64,000 bases of DNA from Fasciolopsis buskii (lineage: Eukaryota > Platyhelminthes > Trematoda > Plagiorchiida > Fasciolidae): the NCBI GenBank assembly GCA_008360955.1, contig LUCM01004270.1, forward strand, positions 245,808 through 309,807. Direction: 5' to 3'. The notes below the pieces were generated by a model, which worked only from the letters and a program-made list of their open reading frames with translations, searched no databases and was not told the DNA's origin. Made by a program: the position numbers and the translations under genes. Shown piece by piece: positions 25,506-38,680 of this stretch (its first letter is position 1; each line of letters starts with the position of its first letter).

Positions 25506-28500
25506 TTGACTTGGCCATAATGCGTTCCCCATAGCCTATTCAGTTGCTCTCCAATTATATTTCTGAGTCCGTTCATGAAAGATTTTCACTTGCTTTGGTG
25601 AGGACTGTTTATCATCAGGCGTGTTTCTTCTGTTCTTGGTGACTAACTTATTGTCATAATGTGAAACTTACACATTAAAGTCTGCGAAAAATTTCCACGA
25701 AAATTCTTGCAAAACCTACTTATTTTTTACACCATGATCCATCTTCCTGTCGCTCTCGTTCATCCACTTGTGCGCAGTGTGGACTGAACCCCCCGTATTT
25801 ATGATTATCGCAGTTTCACTATTCTATATTAGCATACATTTCGGTTAAGAGAGGTGAAACTTTGATAGATCTGCTTCGAAAGTTCAAAATTGAAATATTT
25901 CGCAGTTTCCACAGTTTATCTTCTTATGCTGTTAATTCTTTTACCGTGTGTATCAGTCTGCTTGTTCCGTATAAGCTGTTGCCTGAAAGGTGAGCTTCTT
26001 AACTTCTAGACATCTGTTAAACAATGCAACAAGATAAAGCAAAGTGAAGCGAGATACAAACTCATAAACGGTGACAACGAGACAATAAACACCGATTTTC
26101 GAAGCACGAGGCAAACCAACTGTTTGATAAATGTATATTCATGCACTACAGAAACAGCGGCTTCTGTAAGACGGTGCTGTCCACGATCGCCTAAAATAAC
26201 TATCTTCAGGCGATAATACGTAGGATTGACTAATAGGGCAAATAAAGCAATTGGGGCGCATAAGAGTGATGGGATTTACTCGACGTAGTCACACACTTGT
26301 CCGCTGGACGAATTGCTGCCGAATTCCTCTGCCTTTTGTTTACAGCTATGGAGCGAACTTGGTTGTTTACTCTGCAAAAAGTTATTCTCTGTAAATAAGG
26401 CTCAGTGTACAATCGTTATCTGAGCCAGCAATGTTGATTTATCAACTGCGTCTTACCTATCCTTGGCACTGCAGTTCACGCTTATTTTGCTCAGTTGCTT
26501 AGAAGTTATAAAATACCAAAAAGAGTTTCCTCGGAAGCGTGCTCTACGGAGCAATGAAAGATTGAAATGTCACACAACATATGGATTTCTCAGTTCTGTG
26601 GCTGCAAAGTTTGTTCATCAGTGCAGCTCAGGGCTGTTTACTTAACGGTATTCTGATGTATTCTGCTCTTCACTCATCGCTTGTACTTCATTTTTTATGG
26701 TTACCGGGACTAAAATGCTGAGGAAAACAGGTAGTTTGAAAATAGCAAGGAATGTTTGGGCGACACTTATTATCCATCCGCGGTCTATTACAGATGCAAA
26801 TAAATTAGTTTGTTTAAAAGCATTCTTTAGTCGGCTTTTCCAATGCAAAATCCAGAAAAGTGCATCAGGTTAGAAGACAACGGAGCGCCATTGCCACTGG
26901 CTTTCAGCCCAGTATGTGCTCTTCCAGCGTTATAGCAGCCTGATTTTCTTCTCATCAGACCAACCAGCTAATCCTAGTCTGGAAACTTACGTGGGTATTC
27001 GGTCGAAATAACCCTCTAAACGCGTTAGTAGTTTGCTCAAATTAGACCCTTACGGTCAGGTTTGCTTGCTTTTTACGTTCAATGTTTTGGTACCCAGGTC
27101 GTACTGTTTCGTGCCGAGCAAAGCGAGGTCACCGAAACAAAGGACAATAAGTGTGATAGAATGCTCGTGAGTCTAGTGATCGATTTCCGGAGCCCTATAA
27201 TTGCGGAGACGGACAGCAGATAATCGAAACATGTCTAGAAAACTGTCTTTGGTTAAATAGTGCTATCGGAACTGAAGTACACAGCTAAATGTTAGGGTTG
27301 ACGAAATAAAAGGATATTAACGTCTCGGACAAGTTCAGCATTTCCGTTTCACTACCTTAATTTTTTAGGGCTAACAGTTTTAAATTCTGGCTCAAGAAGA
27401 AACAATACACAGCAATGTTTGTTACTATGACGAACTGACTGAAGGAACTTGAAAAGCCCTTGATTAGGATAAGACGCTCACATACCTTCGTTTGGCCAAT
27501 TGGCATGGTTACAATAGGCCCCTAGATGCACCAAGTTCAAAATTAACGCACGTTCCAAGACCCTGAACAAGATTGTACGAGGGTATGCAAAGTCTGCTGC
27601 TGATGTTGTGTTAGAAAGTTAATTAACCCTCGCTGTGGTGCAATCAAAAGTGAAGCAAGGCTTCTGCCGATACAAACTATTTTTGCAGTCATGTTTACTC
27701 CAAATTTCATAAACCAATGCTTTGAGTTACAAAACGGGTTTGTAAAAATTTTACTTCAATCTTCATTGACCAGGAGATTCACCCGGTAGGCAAGTAAACT
27801 TTCGAAAGGCGGCTCCTTGGAGGTGATATTCAGTAACAGAATCCAGAGCAATTTGTGAAGCGCAAACTTTGTGGTCAGGAACAACTCTGGGAGAACCGTT
27901 TTACGCAAACAATATAAACATATTCGTTGTTATGCAAGAATTAAATACAGTATGTCTTTGTAAACACAGAATACTAAATGCGGATATCAGTGACGTTGAT
28001 TATGGAAGTTGCGTAAAAATGCACTCCGCTAACTTTGTTCTCCCCTAGTAAGCATAGTCACGAGTTTGTAGTATGTTTTCTCTCAAAGCGGTTAAGGCAA
28101 AAAGATGGTCTGTTTACGAAAGGCAGGTTGATTCTTGCTCAAGCGACTGGGATTGTATAACTGCGTGTTGACTTTACCCAATAAAGTAAGCTTATTCAAT
28201 CAATTATTGTCATTATCACACTGCGCGAAACACAAGTGTGCATCATTTCACATTGAGCTTATTTGTCATTATTGTGAAATGGTGACATTAATATATGTTC
28301 GCCAATCGGATTCACAAATTATGAAGTGCACACACCCAATCTTATACTGTTTGCAAATGCTCGAGGGAATTCACATGACTTTCTAATTTACACAGCGAAA
28401 TCACTGTTTCTACATTTCATGACTCACAAAACAATAAATTTTTTTCTAGAAATGGATCGTTATCTCCATGATACCAGATAGCTTTTTGGGATATTTTTCA

Positions 28501-30917
28501 GCTGGATCAACACCGCTCTATTGAGAGAACTGGAGGACAGGTATTTCTTCAAAACTCAACATCACGACAAACTGGTTAACAAACTAAATTTAGCAAAGGA
28601 AATCGATTTTTATTTTCATATTCGAAATGTCGAGTTCAGGACTTCCCGCTTTATTTGACCATTTTAATTTCCTGCTCACCACACGAAATTTCTTCGTTCT
28701 GATCCACTTTACAAATAACAAACGCCAGTTCTAGCATCATTTCGCAAATTTCTATTTTATGTTAAAGGTTTCTTCCTAATTGCTTTTAGCAGATTACCCG
28801 TGCTCAGTGCTGAACAGCACATAAAACTGCGAAATGCACAGCGCAGAACAAAACGTCCTTGCAATCCGCGATCACGATCATTCCTCGTAAAACATACCAA
28901 ATCATCATGGTGCTAGACTGAATCGGAAAGCAAACCACACTGCACCCTTTGCATCCTCTAAATCTTGCGGATTATTTATGTTAACTTTTTGTTTTTATTG
29001 CTATATCACTCATAACGTACAATGAAAAAGGTAGACAACCCTATTTCCCGTCCCGAATGGAATTCCCTGACAGTTTGACATTTTTGCACACCCGAATAGC
29101 GACCAAGTATTTCGTAGTTTATGTAATTCGTGCTGTTCCAGCGATCATTTCGTGTCAGTCGGCCAAACTGTCAACTTGATTTTCAAGTGTCAACTATTGC
29201 GTTCACCTCGTATCAAGCTTCGGGCTTTGCCATCATCACCAAAGGTTGTAATTCATTTCATCCTGGACAAACAATTTTGTTAAATTTATAAATTATTCAA
29301 GCTTAAAACTGACCATTGATTTTGAATTGGTCAGTCCTAATTTTCCGATAAACATTAGGTCTCAGAGTAGTTGTAATTTGTAAAATCCGTTGCTCCCGTT
29401 ACTACTTCCAACAATTCGCTAAAAGACGTTGCGTACTTTGAGAGTACTGGCCTAGGCCGTTAATTTATCTACGGAACATTGTATTTGCATTTTTCCCACG
29501 AACTTGTGCACTCTAAGTATTTCTTTCTTGGGTTCCATTTGGTTTGTCCGAACTGATCAGACCCATATAAACGGACCAAGGAAATAATGGGCTGTAGACA
29601 TCAATTTGCATGAAACACAAAAGCGAAGCACGTTACGGTTCATTGTCCTGGTTCTTTGCATTTTCCCCCTGACCTTGACAGTAAGAGAATTGGATTTATA
29701 AAACAAACTAAAGTATTTCAAATCACAACAAATGCAATTTTTTTCAGTGTGCAAATTGTGAAACTGCCGACATTCTACTGTAAGACTTAGAAAGGAAAAA
29801 TAATTGCGCTATGGTGTCGACTAATACATTCAGTGAGGAAAACGATCAGATCGAGCAGACACCAAAACAAACCATTTTATTTTAGTTTTCCCTGGTCAGG
29901 ATTAGATGGTCGATCAATCCGCTGCCTAATTCGGACTGCTATCATTAACTGATCTTACCATGCTTTTTCGATCAGTTAGTTGGTTGAAATGACCAATGGG
30001 CTGTCGCCGCAATTGTGCAGAACTTAGACCAAGATAATAAATTTGACATCTTTTCATCCACTACCTTTATATTCGGTTGATTACGGTTAGAGGGACGATC
30101 GATGTCGTAGGAAACAATCCTTGTTTGGTAAGTACTGAATTTTCACCTTGATCTGCTTGAGACCAAACGAACGTTTGAACTTTCTGAGCTGTACATCAAC
30201 GGTTCGTAGTGCGGTGACGATAACTAGTTGTCCTTGCCACTGATGAACGATGACCCTACCGACTGCAATGCACCTTGCGTTCTGATTCGCATTTCCAATA
30301 TGCAGATTTGAGAAATTTGAAGAAACTCAAGTAAGATAGTACCTTATTATTCAAATATGTTCGGTTGAAAAGTGGAAGTCTTTAGTACGACAAATAGATA
30401 GGTAGTGATGCAATGGCAGCTTATATCAAATAAGTGATCATTTTGCAACTGTGGCGTCCTGTTGTGCCAACAGATATTTGCAGAGACTGTGGTGTCGCAA
30501 ACCGACTTTAACAACCAAAATATGTGTGAAACAGATTGTCTTCTTTAATTTTCCATTTTACTCCACTACTATCAACATTGCTTAGTGGGGTACTGCACTA
30601 GAAAAAACCGATTTCAGATCGCAACTCCATTTTTTGCTTCCTTAGATGTTCTACAACTACGGCTAGGTAGGTATTCCCCAAACCTCATGTACCAGGTGTA
30701 CTACAATGTAAACTGTCCGTCAACCTATTTAGCCTTGTCCAAAAGTCAAGTGAACTCGTCAAACTGACAGTTAAACTGCCTCCAGCTGCGCGTTTGTTTC
30801 CTATCTTGCCCATTTTGTTCCAAAATGTGAACGTTCATTCACCTTCTAATGCTTTTTAACCTACATACATAAATATTCATGCTATGTGGACAACTATTCT
30901 GACTACTTCTTCCTTCT
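25506..30917. other. No supported gene
   Basis: About 5.4 kb of AT-rich sequence with only short frames (up to about 83 codons at 28135-28386). No domain, tRNA or repeat copy was recognised. Confidence 0.5.
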
Positions 30918-31699
30918 TTGGAAGAATATTCACCTTTCGCAAGACTTTACACAGAATATCCGTTGCTTGCAATCCATTTGTTTGAACTTTGTGACGCTCA
31001 GGTGCACGTGTCACGTGCAAATTCGCGAAAGCGCAGTGAATTTATGATGCTGTTGAAGCCACCAGACCAGGATGAAGTAGGAAATCACTATCTTATACAT
31101 TTAGAAAAAAGAATGATATTACCATCCCAGTCATCAGTAAATGTCGAGGGTTACTGTGCATGGAAGAGTTGCTGTAAGTCAGTTTCACTTGAGCACGCGT
31201 TATCTTCTCACCAAATCGAGTTACTAACATTTCCACTGAAACCATTAAAGGTCTAGTGTACACTATTAACAAATCCTATTCCCACAGACAAACACATCCA
31301 CCCGAAAGCTCAACCTCTAAAAATGTGTAAAACGGATAGAAAATTACCCCCTTCAATCACACTTTGCTGAGGCAAAGTTTCAAAATATGCCTCGTAAATA
31401 CAATCAAATTGACTCAATGCTTTTTTAACAGGACCAAGGAAAACTCACATCTAAGCACGACAGTCGCCCGTACAACATTACCTCGTATGTTCTTCCAGCT
31501 GATGTACGGAGCCACAAAGAACGATAGTGAGGCCTTCCGTAAATCAGTCAATCCAAAATGCGCATTTCAGTTTAAACTCACAATGCCCATCTCTGGGCCA
31601 AAATATCACTGGCTTCAGCAATTCATAACGTTTGTATCATTGCTCAGTTGGCAGCCATGCATTTTAGGGACATCACTCTTCTCTGATTTGATTTTCTGA
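30918..31699 (+). other. Possible exon pair with splice signals, identity unknown
   Basis: Two open stretches (30918-31256, 112 codons; 31364-31699, 111 codons) flank good splice signals: a donor GTAAGT at about 31172 after GAGTTGCT, and an acceptor CTTTTTTAACAG ending near 31431. Splicing these would remove about 260 bases. Joining them in the phase that starts at ATGTCGAGG (31141) gives only a 43-codon hydrophilic product ending at a stop near 31530. In another phase the second block stays open to 31699. The 112-codon frame itself runs into a stop soon after the junction. No domain is recognised, so this may be chance. Confidence 0.18.
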
Positions 31700-34586
31700 A
31701 AAGGGGAAATTTTGGCATCCGTTTGCCATAGAAGAGATAAAATGATAAATTTGTTAAGTAAATGCAACGGATCACCTTTTGCTTCATAAATGTGTTCAAC
31801 TGGAAATATGGTTGATGTTTGCATGCCACTGAACACAAGCCCAATGTCACAGACAGCCTTGAGACAATGTCAAGTCCCAACGATTGATAAATTATACCTT
31901 GCAAAAGGACATTTTGCATGTGTATATTCCATCTATCACATTTGCTTATCCTTTACGCAGAAACTATCCTAACCCTTTTAGCAGCGTAAAGTTATAAACA
32001 AACTAAAGCCAGCATGGAGTGAATGGTTTACTAACGGCATAAAGGGACACAAATAAGGTCAAATCATGACCAACTGGTGGATGAGTTGAAGTACCAAAAA
32101 TCAGTTGGTGCAGGATAGGATTTGCCAGACGTTTATACGCATCCGTATTGATGTGCTTTAAAAAATCCTTGTTTCATCTGGAAGAGGACTGGGATTTGTA
32201 TACACGCACCTCAGGGCACAAGAAGTGGTCGGAACCATGTCCAACAGAAAACACTGTTAAATAAAACTGACAAAATAGTCTAAAAATACAGTTTGAGGCA
32301 AATTGTTAGCACCTATATTTCGGTGTTTAGCAGATCGGGTAGAACAACAGAAGACTTGTAGAAGAAGCTCTGGAGAGAAAGAAGCCAGTAGGACTTTTCT
32401 AGCTCTGACTGATCAGTGCATGGATGTCATGATTTTCAGATATGCAAAGCAATAATTCACAGATTCTGTAGTAAGTATCATCAGATTTACCTCCTAAAAG
32501 AAGGCCACAATACTTCGTTTGTCTTATTCTTTGGTCTTTTTCCACGGTTACTGCTCAGCGTTGGATGTTTTCAAGTAAAACTCAAACATACGGAACTGTG
32601 CAGTTTACTGGGAAAGTCGAGAGTCGAGGAACTTCTGACAAAACGGAACTTTGCCCGAAACAGGATGTCTGACTTGAACTGAAAGTGAAGCTGGTAGTGT
32701 CATAGTTGGGATCTCTTATGCATTGATTTTATATTGAATACTAAGGATACAGAGGATTATTGATACCTGATATCCAGTTTGCTCACCAAAGATTTCCATG
32801 AGATGCGTTCTGATAGACTGAACATTGGTGAGTTGAACATGTGAGCCTGTCTTATCTTGGCGGACATGCAACCATTCGTAATCCCAGTTCTGAAAACCCA
32901 TGCAATAGCACTGGCTCGACAAAAAGTGGGGTGTTTTGGATATCACCATCGGTCCAAGTTCACTTTGGTGATTTTTCCAACTGCTCCACAAGGGCTACGT
33001 GGTGGTATGCAAGTAAATTTGTCAAAAGACCCCTGCAATCTCATGTCACAACGACTGCTTCGATAGTTGTTTATCGTTCAACTGCTTTCTATTTGTAGTA
33101 AGTGCTTCACCTCTGAACTGCACACCAGGTGTTTAGACTAGGCAACCCAGAGGCAATTCGTTCGTCAACTGTTTGCATATGGTACCATTCTTTTCGACAT
33201 GACTCTTATCGTTTCGACAACTTTACCTTGAAATGTCAGAGAAAATAGGATCATCCCGTAGGTTAATTTTGTTTACCTACCAAAAACCGAAGTCACAGCG
33301 GGAATCAGTCTGTATTCACACTTATTTATCATGGTACGAAAACAAAATATGGACCGCTTGAGTCAAATCCTTGTGTCCAGCAAATCACAGTCCAACAAAT
33401 TATAATTCGTTGACCAAAGGTGGCGCTCGCGTTTGCGATCCGGCAAACGCCTGGTCGTGCTGACAGTATATCTAGTCCCAATGAATCAGGTGACTAAATG
33501 CACATAATGAAGCCGATGAATTCGGGAATATGACCTTTAGTTGGCATTTTACAATGCAGAAAGTTTCCCACTCAGATATCGTCAACTTGCTAAATTGAAC
33601 CGAACGTGCGGCTGATTTTAAGCATTTGTGATCTAGGTCATGATCAAGAGCAATAACAACACTTGACCGTTACTCACAGAGTCACAGACACGGACTGTTC
33701 ACAAACTCACTCAAACAAAGGAGTCATCCAATCTTTTGGAATAAAGCTGGAAATAAATGTGAAACTTGTTAAAATAGAAATACTAAATGCGAACTGTTTA
33801 ACTCTTCTCGTTGCACCTCTTTTCTAGCTTATTTGTAAAACTGCTCCGTACCAGCTGACTTGTGCAAAAGCATTTATTCGTATCCATCACAATAAGATTG
33901 CACCTCAACGCAGTGTGACGTTATACGTATCCCAGTGACACAACAAGCCATAAAACCTGGCTTATCTGGAGCCAAAAGTTCAATCATGTCTGGGAGGTCA
34001 AGGGCCAGAGACATTAAGAAGCAGCCTCCCGGTCCTCCAGGTTGGAGGCTGATTTGAGCTGGCAACTCAGTGGAAGAATAACTTATCCAAATATATGGGC
34101 TTCCACTCAGCCCTGCTCTGCAGTCTTGCTGATGGGTTTTCGTTTAAAACCAAAATCTTTGGTCGAAAACCTTAATCGTTTTCCTGCTCAATGTCTAGAC
34201 TTCCCATCAGTATTCGTCCAAAAAACCTAAATGAATAGCACAGAAAAATAAATTCCAGACTGCACCCACCGTTTCTCAAAGTAATCAAGACTTCGTCAAC
34301 CACTGCTTCGAGCACGGTGAGTAGTAATAAGCATGTGCCTACCGGGTTCCTGAGTTGATGCCCCGCTTTTGAGTCAAAAGCTTCGGTTAGGGTTCTCCAA
34401 GAAAACCTGTTCTGCGATGTGGGGAGCTTTGAAGTATCATCGCTGGACTCCGTGCAGTAGAATTTCCATTCTGCCGATATGAAGACCACTCACGCCGCCA
34501 CGAAGAATGGCTGTCTGATGGATTTTCTTTGTTTATGGCACTAATGGAAGAGGAAGAAACGATTTGCAAGCATTAATTAAACTTAA
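31700..34586. other. No supported gene; end may be the 5' part of the RTE-like LINE
   Basis: Short frames on both strands without domains. The last several hundred bases (about 33.87-34.58 kb) directly precede the LINE endonuclease and contain longer open stretches on both strands (33874-34065 minus, 34172-34489 minus). They may be the 5' untranslated part of that element, but no homology to a known leader is visible. Confidence 0.35.
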
Positions 34587-36960
34587 GTGATCGTTTCACT
34601 TAGTTCCCTTCAATGTTTGGATACTCAGCCAAGTAGGGCAATTAACTGTCCTAGAACTCTTGAAACGTTTGAAATAGATATATCCTGTATTTCTAAAACA
34701 CGGAATTCCACTTCCATACCCCGACTTCGAAGCTCAGTTACAGCTTCATTATCTCACTTCAATCTTTGCATTTCCGGTTGTCCGGTTTCCAATGCTCGTG
34801 GTCGGGCTGGTGTTGGTATCGCTCTGAATACGCGTGTATAGTGTGTACTGTTAGGCTGGATCAAAGTCATCAGTTGTTTTTGTGCAGTTCGGTTGAACGG
34901 TTCTGCACGTGTCGACTATAGTCGATTAAAGCGTCGTTGTTTGTTCCTCCTATACGTTTATTCAACCAGTGGCTGCAGCTTCCCTGAGTCCAAAGGCGAG
35001 TCATACCGAAATTTGTCTCGGTTAATATGAGGTGCGCATTCAACGGACATTCTGGTCGTTGCTGATGATTTTACCGCCTAACTTAAACACTTAACGGAGT
35101 CGGAAAGACACGTCTGAGGCCGATTTTCTGTTCCAGCCGATCACACCGACATTCGAGATTGTCTCACCCAAGTATGTTTTACCGTATGGGTTGTTCCTGG
35201 TGAGCACCAGTTTTTGTTGTAAAATTTAACCTCGACTCGCATGGTGCTCTATTTTGCTTCCACAGAGTTAGACTCAGAGTGATCACGTTGTCCTCCGTCA
35301 TGGATGGTATGGATCAATCGAGGATTGTCGATCGTTCTGGCCCGCACATGTGGACTTAGATCGGGCTTTGGTCCATGCTCACTTTTGTCTGCGTCTAGTC
35401 CACGGTCAGAGTAGCATGAAGACTAATTATCCTGCAGAGATGATTTCAGATTATAATGGCCGACTTTGGTTGTCGTCCCAACAAAATGCCCCTGTTCCGG
35501 TTGAATAATGACAGCAGAGCAAAATTACCCTGCAATCATCGGCAACTGCCAGGCAGAGCTCTAGTTAAAATAAATCTCCGAAATATGAATTACTCCGTTA
35601 GAGGTTCCCATTTTCGTCTCCCCTCAGATGCAGACGTGTAATGTAGATGATGATGGAGGAAGATTTTCTTAAGCGCAGTGAGGTACCTGAACCAGATAAA
35701 CTGTAGTCATTCTTATTCAAGGATGGTGGCCTAGTGTTGACATCGGCGTCAATAAAACTTCTGGAACAATGTAAGCAAGGAAGAAGATTCCTAAGGACTA
35801 GTATGAACTGATGATTGTGACAGCTTACAAGAACGGTGATAGATTCTCATATGAAAACCACAGCGGAATTAGCTTGGTAAATGTTGCATCCAAACTGCTC
35901 TTTGAGCATTATGTTCACCCGAATATCTAGTACACTCGAAAGGTGCATGCATGAGAATCAAGCCGGATTTTCGCAGTGTGGTGGTAGTATTGACCAAATT
36001 TTCACTGTGCGACAGATGCTCGGACCAGTACATATTTCTTGGACTCACGATTTCGACCAGTTTTGATTGAATGGCGGCGTTCGACTAATTCGATCTTGCT
36101 ATTCTTTGGCACAGCCTCTTACTGAGGAGTACGCCAGAGACCCAAGTAAATCTAAGGCTATTTCGGTCGGCTAAACGATGGGGTGCGTATGTCCGGGATG
36201 TGTCCGCACCTTCAAAGTAGAATGCTGTTGCAGTGCTGGATTTGCCTGAAGTCATACCCTGTTCTTGCAAGTGAAAAACTGGTTGAGGTGGATGGATTTA
36301 ATGGCTTGGGTAGTTATACTTGGTGATGGTGCATTTGATGAATTGCCTTCGTGTATGCAGAAGGTTTGATTGACATAAACTAATTTGAGGCACCTTTAGT
36401 GTCGGCATGAAACCCAGTTATCGATCAAAGGTCGAGCATACACAGCAGCAGTGAGGTCGGTATTGCTCAGCGGATCCGAAAAATTGTTGTTAAGAATAGA
36501 AGAGATGCGAAGACTTTCAGTGTTTCCACACCGTCGTATTCGTAGAGTTGGTACATTATGGCGGGAGGATTTTTTTCAGTAACTCAGAGTTTAGGCGCAA
36601 GATAGTGGATTTTTGGGTCATCTCTTTATAACTCATTTGTTAGAACGATTGCCTCGTCTCACGTTGTTCTTCGAGGCAGATAGCGGTTGGATGATGGTTC
36701 GAGGTGGCCATTTGATGACACGGGAAGATGCATGAAAACCTTAACCAGTGGAGTGGTTCGCATAGTTGCGATTAGACTACCAAGTTTGGGTCCAGGAGAT
36801 TTCCCGACTCCACGGCTGGAGACATTGTGTGATATGGCTTAGTGCGTAGCCAGTTGCTGTTATGACCGCTGGACGCACTTTGCATATCACGTCTCTCGGG
36901 TCAGTCATGAACACCTTTCAGCACGTTAGTGCACCATGAAAGTGTTTTCACTCCATTTAA
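34587..36960 (+). mobile_element. Decayed RTE-like non-LTR retrotransposon (EN-RT-C-terminal blocks)
   Basis: This is a LINE pseudogene readable almost end to end on the plus strand. The endonuclease begins near 34600. It shows ISCISKTR (usual form C-x-S-E-T-R) and ARGRAGVGIAL, then VDYSRLKRR at about 34910 and TDILVVADDF at about 35042-35072 (usual form DFNA). A C-terminal endonuclease block with EDCRSFW and DLDRALV lies at 35307-35405 (the D-H-x-L-V site, His changed to Arg). RT blocks are LFKDGG with upstream PEPDKL (about 35690-35730), ENHSGISLVNVASKLL (35853-35905) and ENQAGFSQCGGSIDQIFTVR (35953-36020). The C-terminal LINE segment PSLGPGDF with LETLCDMA is at 36769-36838. Stops and frameshifts separate these blocks, so it is not functional. 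RTE clade (as SR2 in schistosomes) is inferred from block order and the absence of an ORF1. Confidence 0.75.
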
Positions 36961-38400
36961 TTCCCTACGGGTCTGTGACTTGTGCGGCCTTGTTTTTCCG
37001 GTCTCATTTACCCATGACTCTTTCGCAAATCATACATTATTTTCCCTTTCCTTTCCCGTGACCAATTATCCTTGAAACTCCCGATCTGTCAGTGCGTTAA
37101 AGTCTACCACATTGATTAAGAAAGTCATTTGTTACTCATAACGTCGCTCCAGTGTACGACAAAATTCTCCGAGTGGCCTTTGCTTATGGGTTCCCAAGTT
37201 TGTAACCTGCTTGAAAATCCACTCCAATTCCAAGTGTTGATCTGAGTGCTTTTGTTTTCCGACCGACCTTGAAATTCTGGATCACCCATGCGCATCGCAA
37301 TCGGTGGGCTGTACCTTTTGATCCTAATGCCGTTTGAGTAGATGTTCTTGATGGATGTCACGTTTACTGGGCTTCGGCTCATGTTTTGCCTCCAATTTTG
37401 ACGCCCGAAATCAGGATGCCTGCAGCCCTTCGACGTCTTGTGTCGCATCATGACCCCTTAATCGGTCAGCACTGGTTTGTTCGTTTCTAGCTATCTCGTT
37501 TGGTGCCCTTAAACGTCCGCACACTGACTCGCAATAGTCCGTGTAGCTACTCTTCTTTTGTGACAGTTTGCCTGACATGATCCGTTGTCACCTGGTTTCT
37601 GACATCGTTGTCGAGTCTTGGGTTCGGAATTTCCGTAGTTGAGGTTTGCACGTTCGTTATCATTGAGTTAATTGTTTATTATTATACAAAGGCTTTGAAT
37701 ATCTTGTCTTTTGGACTAATACGGATATCGGTTCCCTACTGGTCACTTTATTCTCGACGGCAGACATTGACGGTAGAGTTCCTTCATTCGAAGCCTTTAT
37801 TCTTCTGTACAGCTCCTCCACTTGTTACTCTGCCATCGATCGTCATTATGTACCGTTCCTTTTTCTGTTTGTGCAAATGGTATTGTAAGGTGGCAAAGAA
37901 AAACCCGAGCAGGTGGATGCACAATTTATAGATTTACCAACTGAACTGAAATGAATTATGTGCTCATTAACCCGAATATACTTTGAGGATCACTTCTTGA
38001 TATGCAGATGATCAAAAGATTTGGAATCCGCCGGTTGAAACCCACTGGAAAGGGAAATAGCATTTTCAGTTGACCTGAACCACTTATATTTTGTGCAACA
38101 TATAATACAATATATCAAGTTGCACCAATCACAACTCGTTCTTTACACATGGAATCAACGGCCCGCAGCTAAGAATCTCATCAGTACTTGCCATGGATAA
38201 TAGAATAACGAAGCAGAACTCACACAAAATGCTTTCCCCTGGATGGCCAGGGGCCTCAGCGGAAATATCTTTCTCTCGGGCAGCTGATTCTGACAACTGC
38301 CAATGATTATTCAAATGCATGCACCGTGTACTCTCATTTTATGCCGATCCTGGTCAGTACAATGGTTCGGTTAGTTTAAAGTCCCAGTTTAATGCCTTTC
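36961..38400. other. No supported gene; flank of the RTE relic
   Basis: Two frames of about 107 codons (37125-37451 minus; 37608-37931 plus) show no domain. The plus-strand frame is hydrophobic at its start (about residues 7-40) but has no methionine context, splice site or homology that I can recognise. The C/T-rich stretch after 36.96 kb may be the 3' untranslated end of the LINE. Confidence 0.3.
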
Positions 38401-38680
38401 AGGGTTATCCACTCAGCGTTGGACACTTTGGTGATCAAATCGAATAAATGTCTGCCACCAAAAGGATACAGGTTCAAATCGCGGGTCCGGCGGTCACTTT
38501 AGTCGTAGACGGTACCTAGCTGTCTGCGGGCACGTTAAACGCGTGACTTGATGAAACCTTATGCAGTCCAGTGCCACTCCAATTTTCAAGATAAAGTTTG
38601 CCGGTTCCAAATCCCCTTCCTTGTAGTGGGCCACAAGTTCTATTAGGCGTGCCCTTTCTCCTGCACTAATGGACGAGGCA
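38400..38680 (+). repeat. Weak tRNA-like stretch, possible SINE of another family
   Basis: A B-box-like GGTTCAAATCGC lies at about 38471-38482, preceded by an A-box-like region starting near 38420 and followed by GTCCGGCGGTCAC, which resembles the end of the SINE head at 20.7 kb. Downstream sequence differs from the two clear SINE copies. There is no acceptor-stem pairing that I can draw with confidence. Only one copy is visible in the window. Confidence 0.25.
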
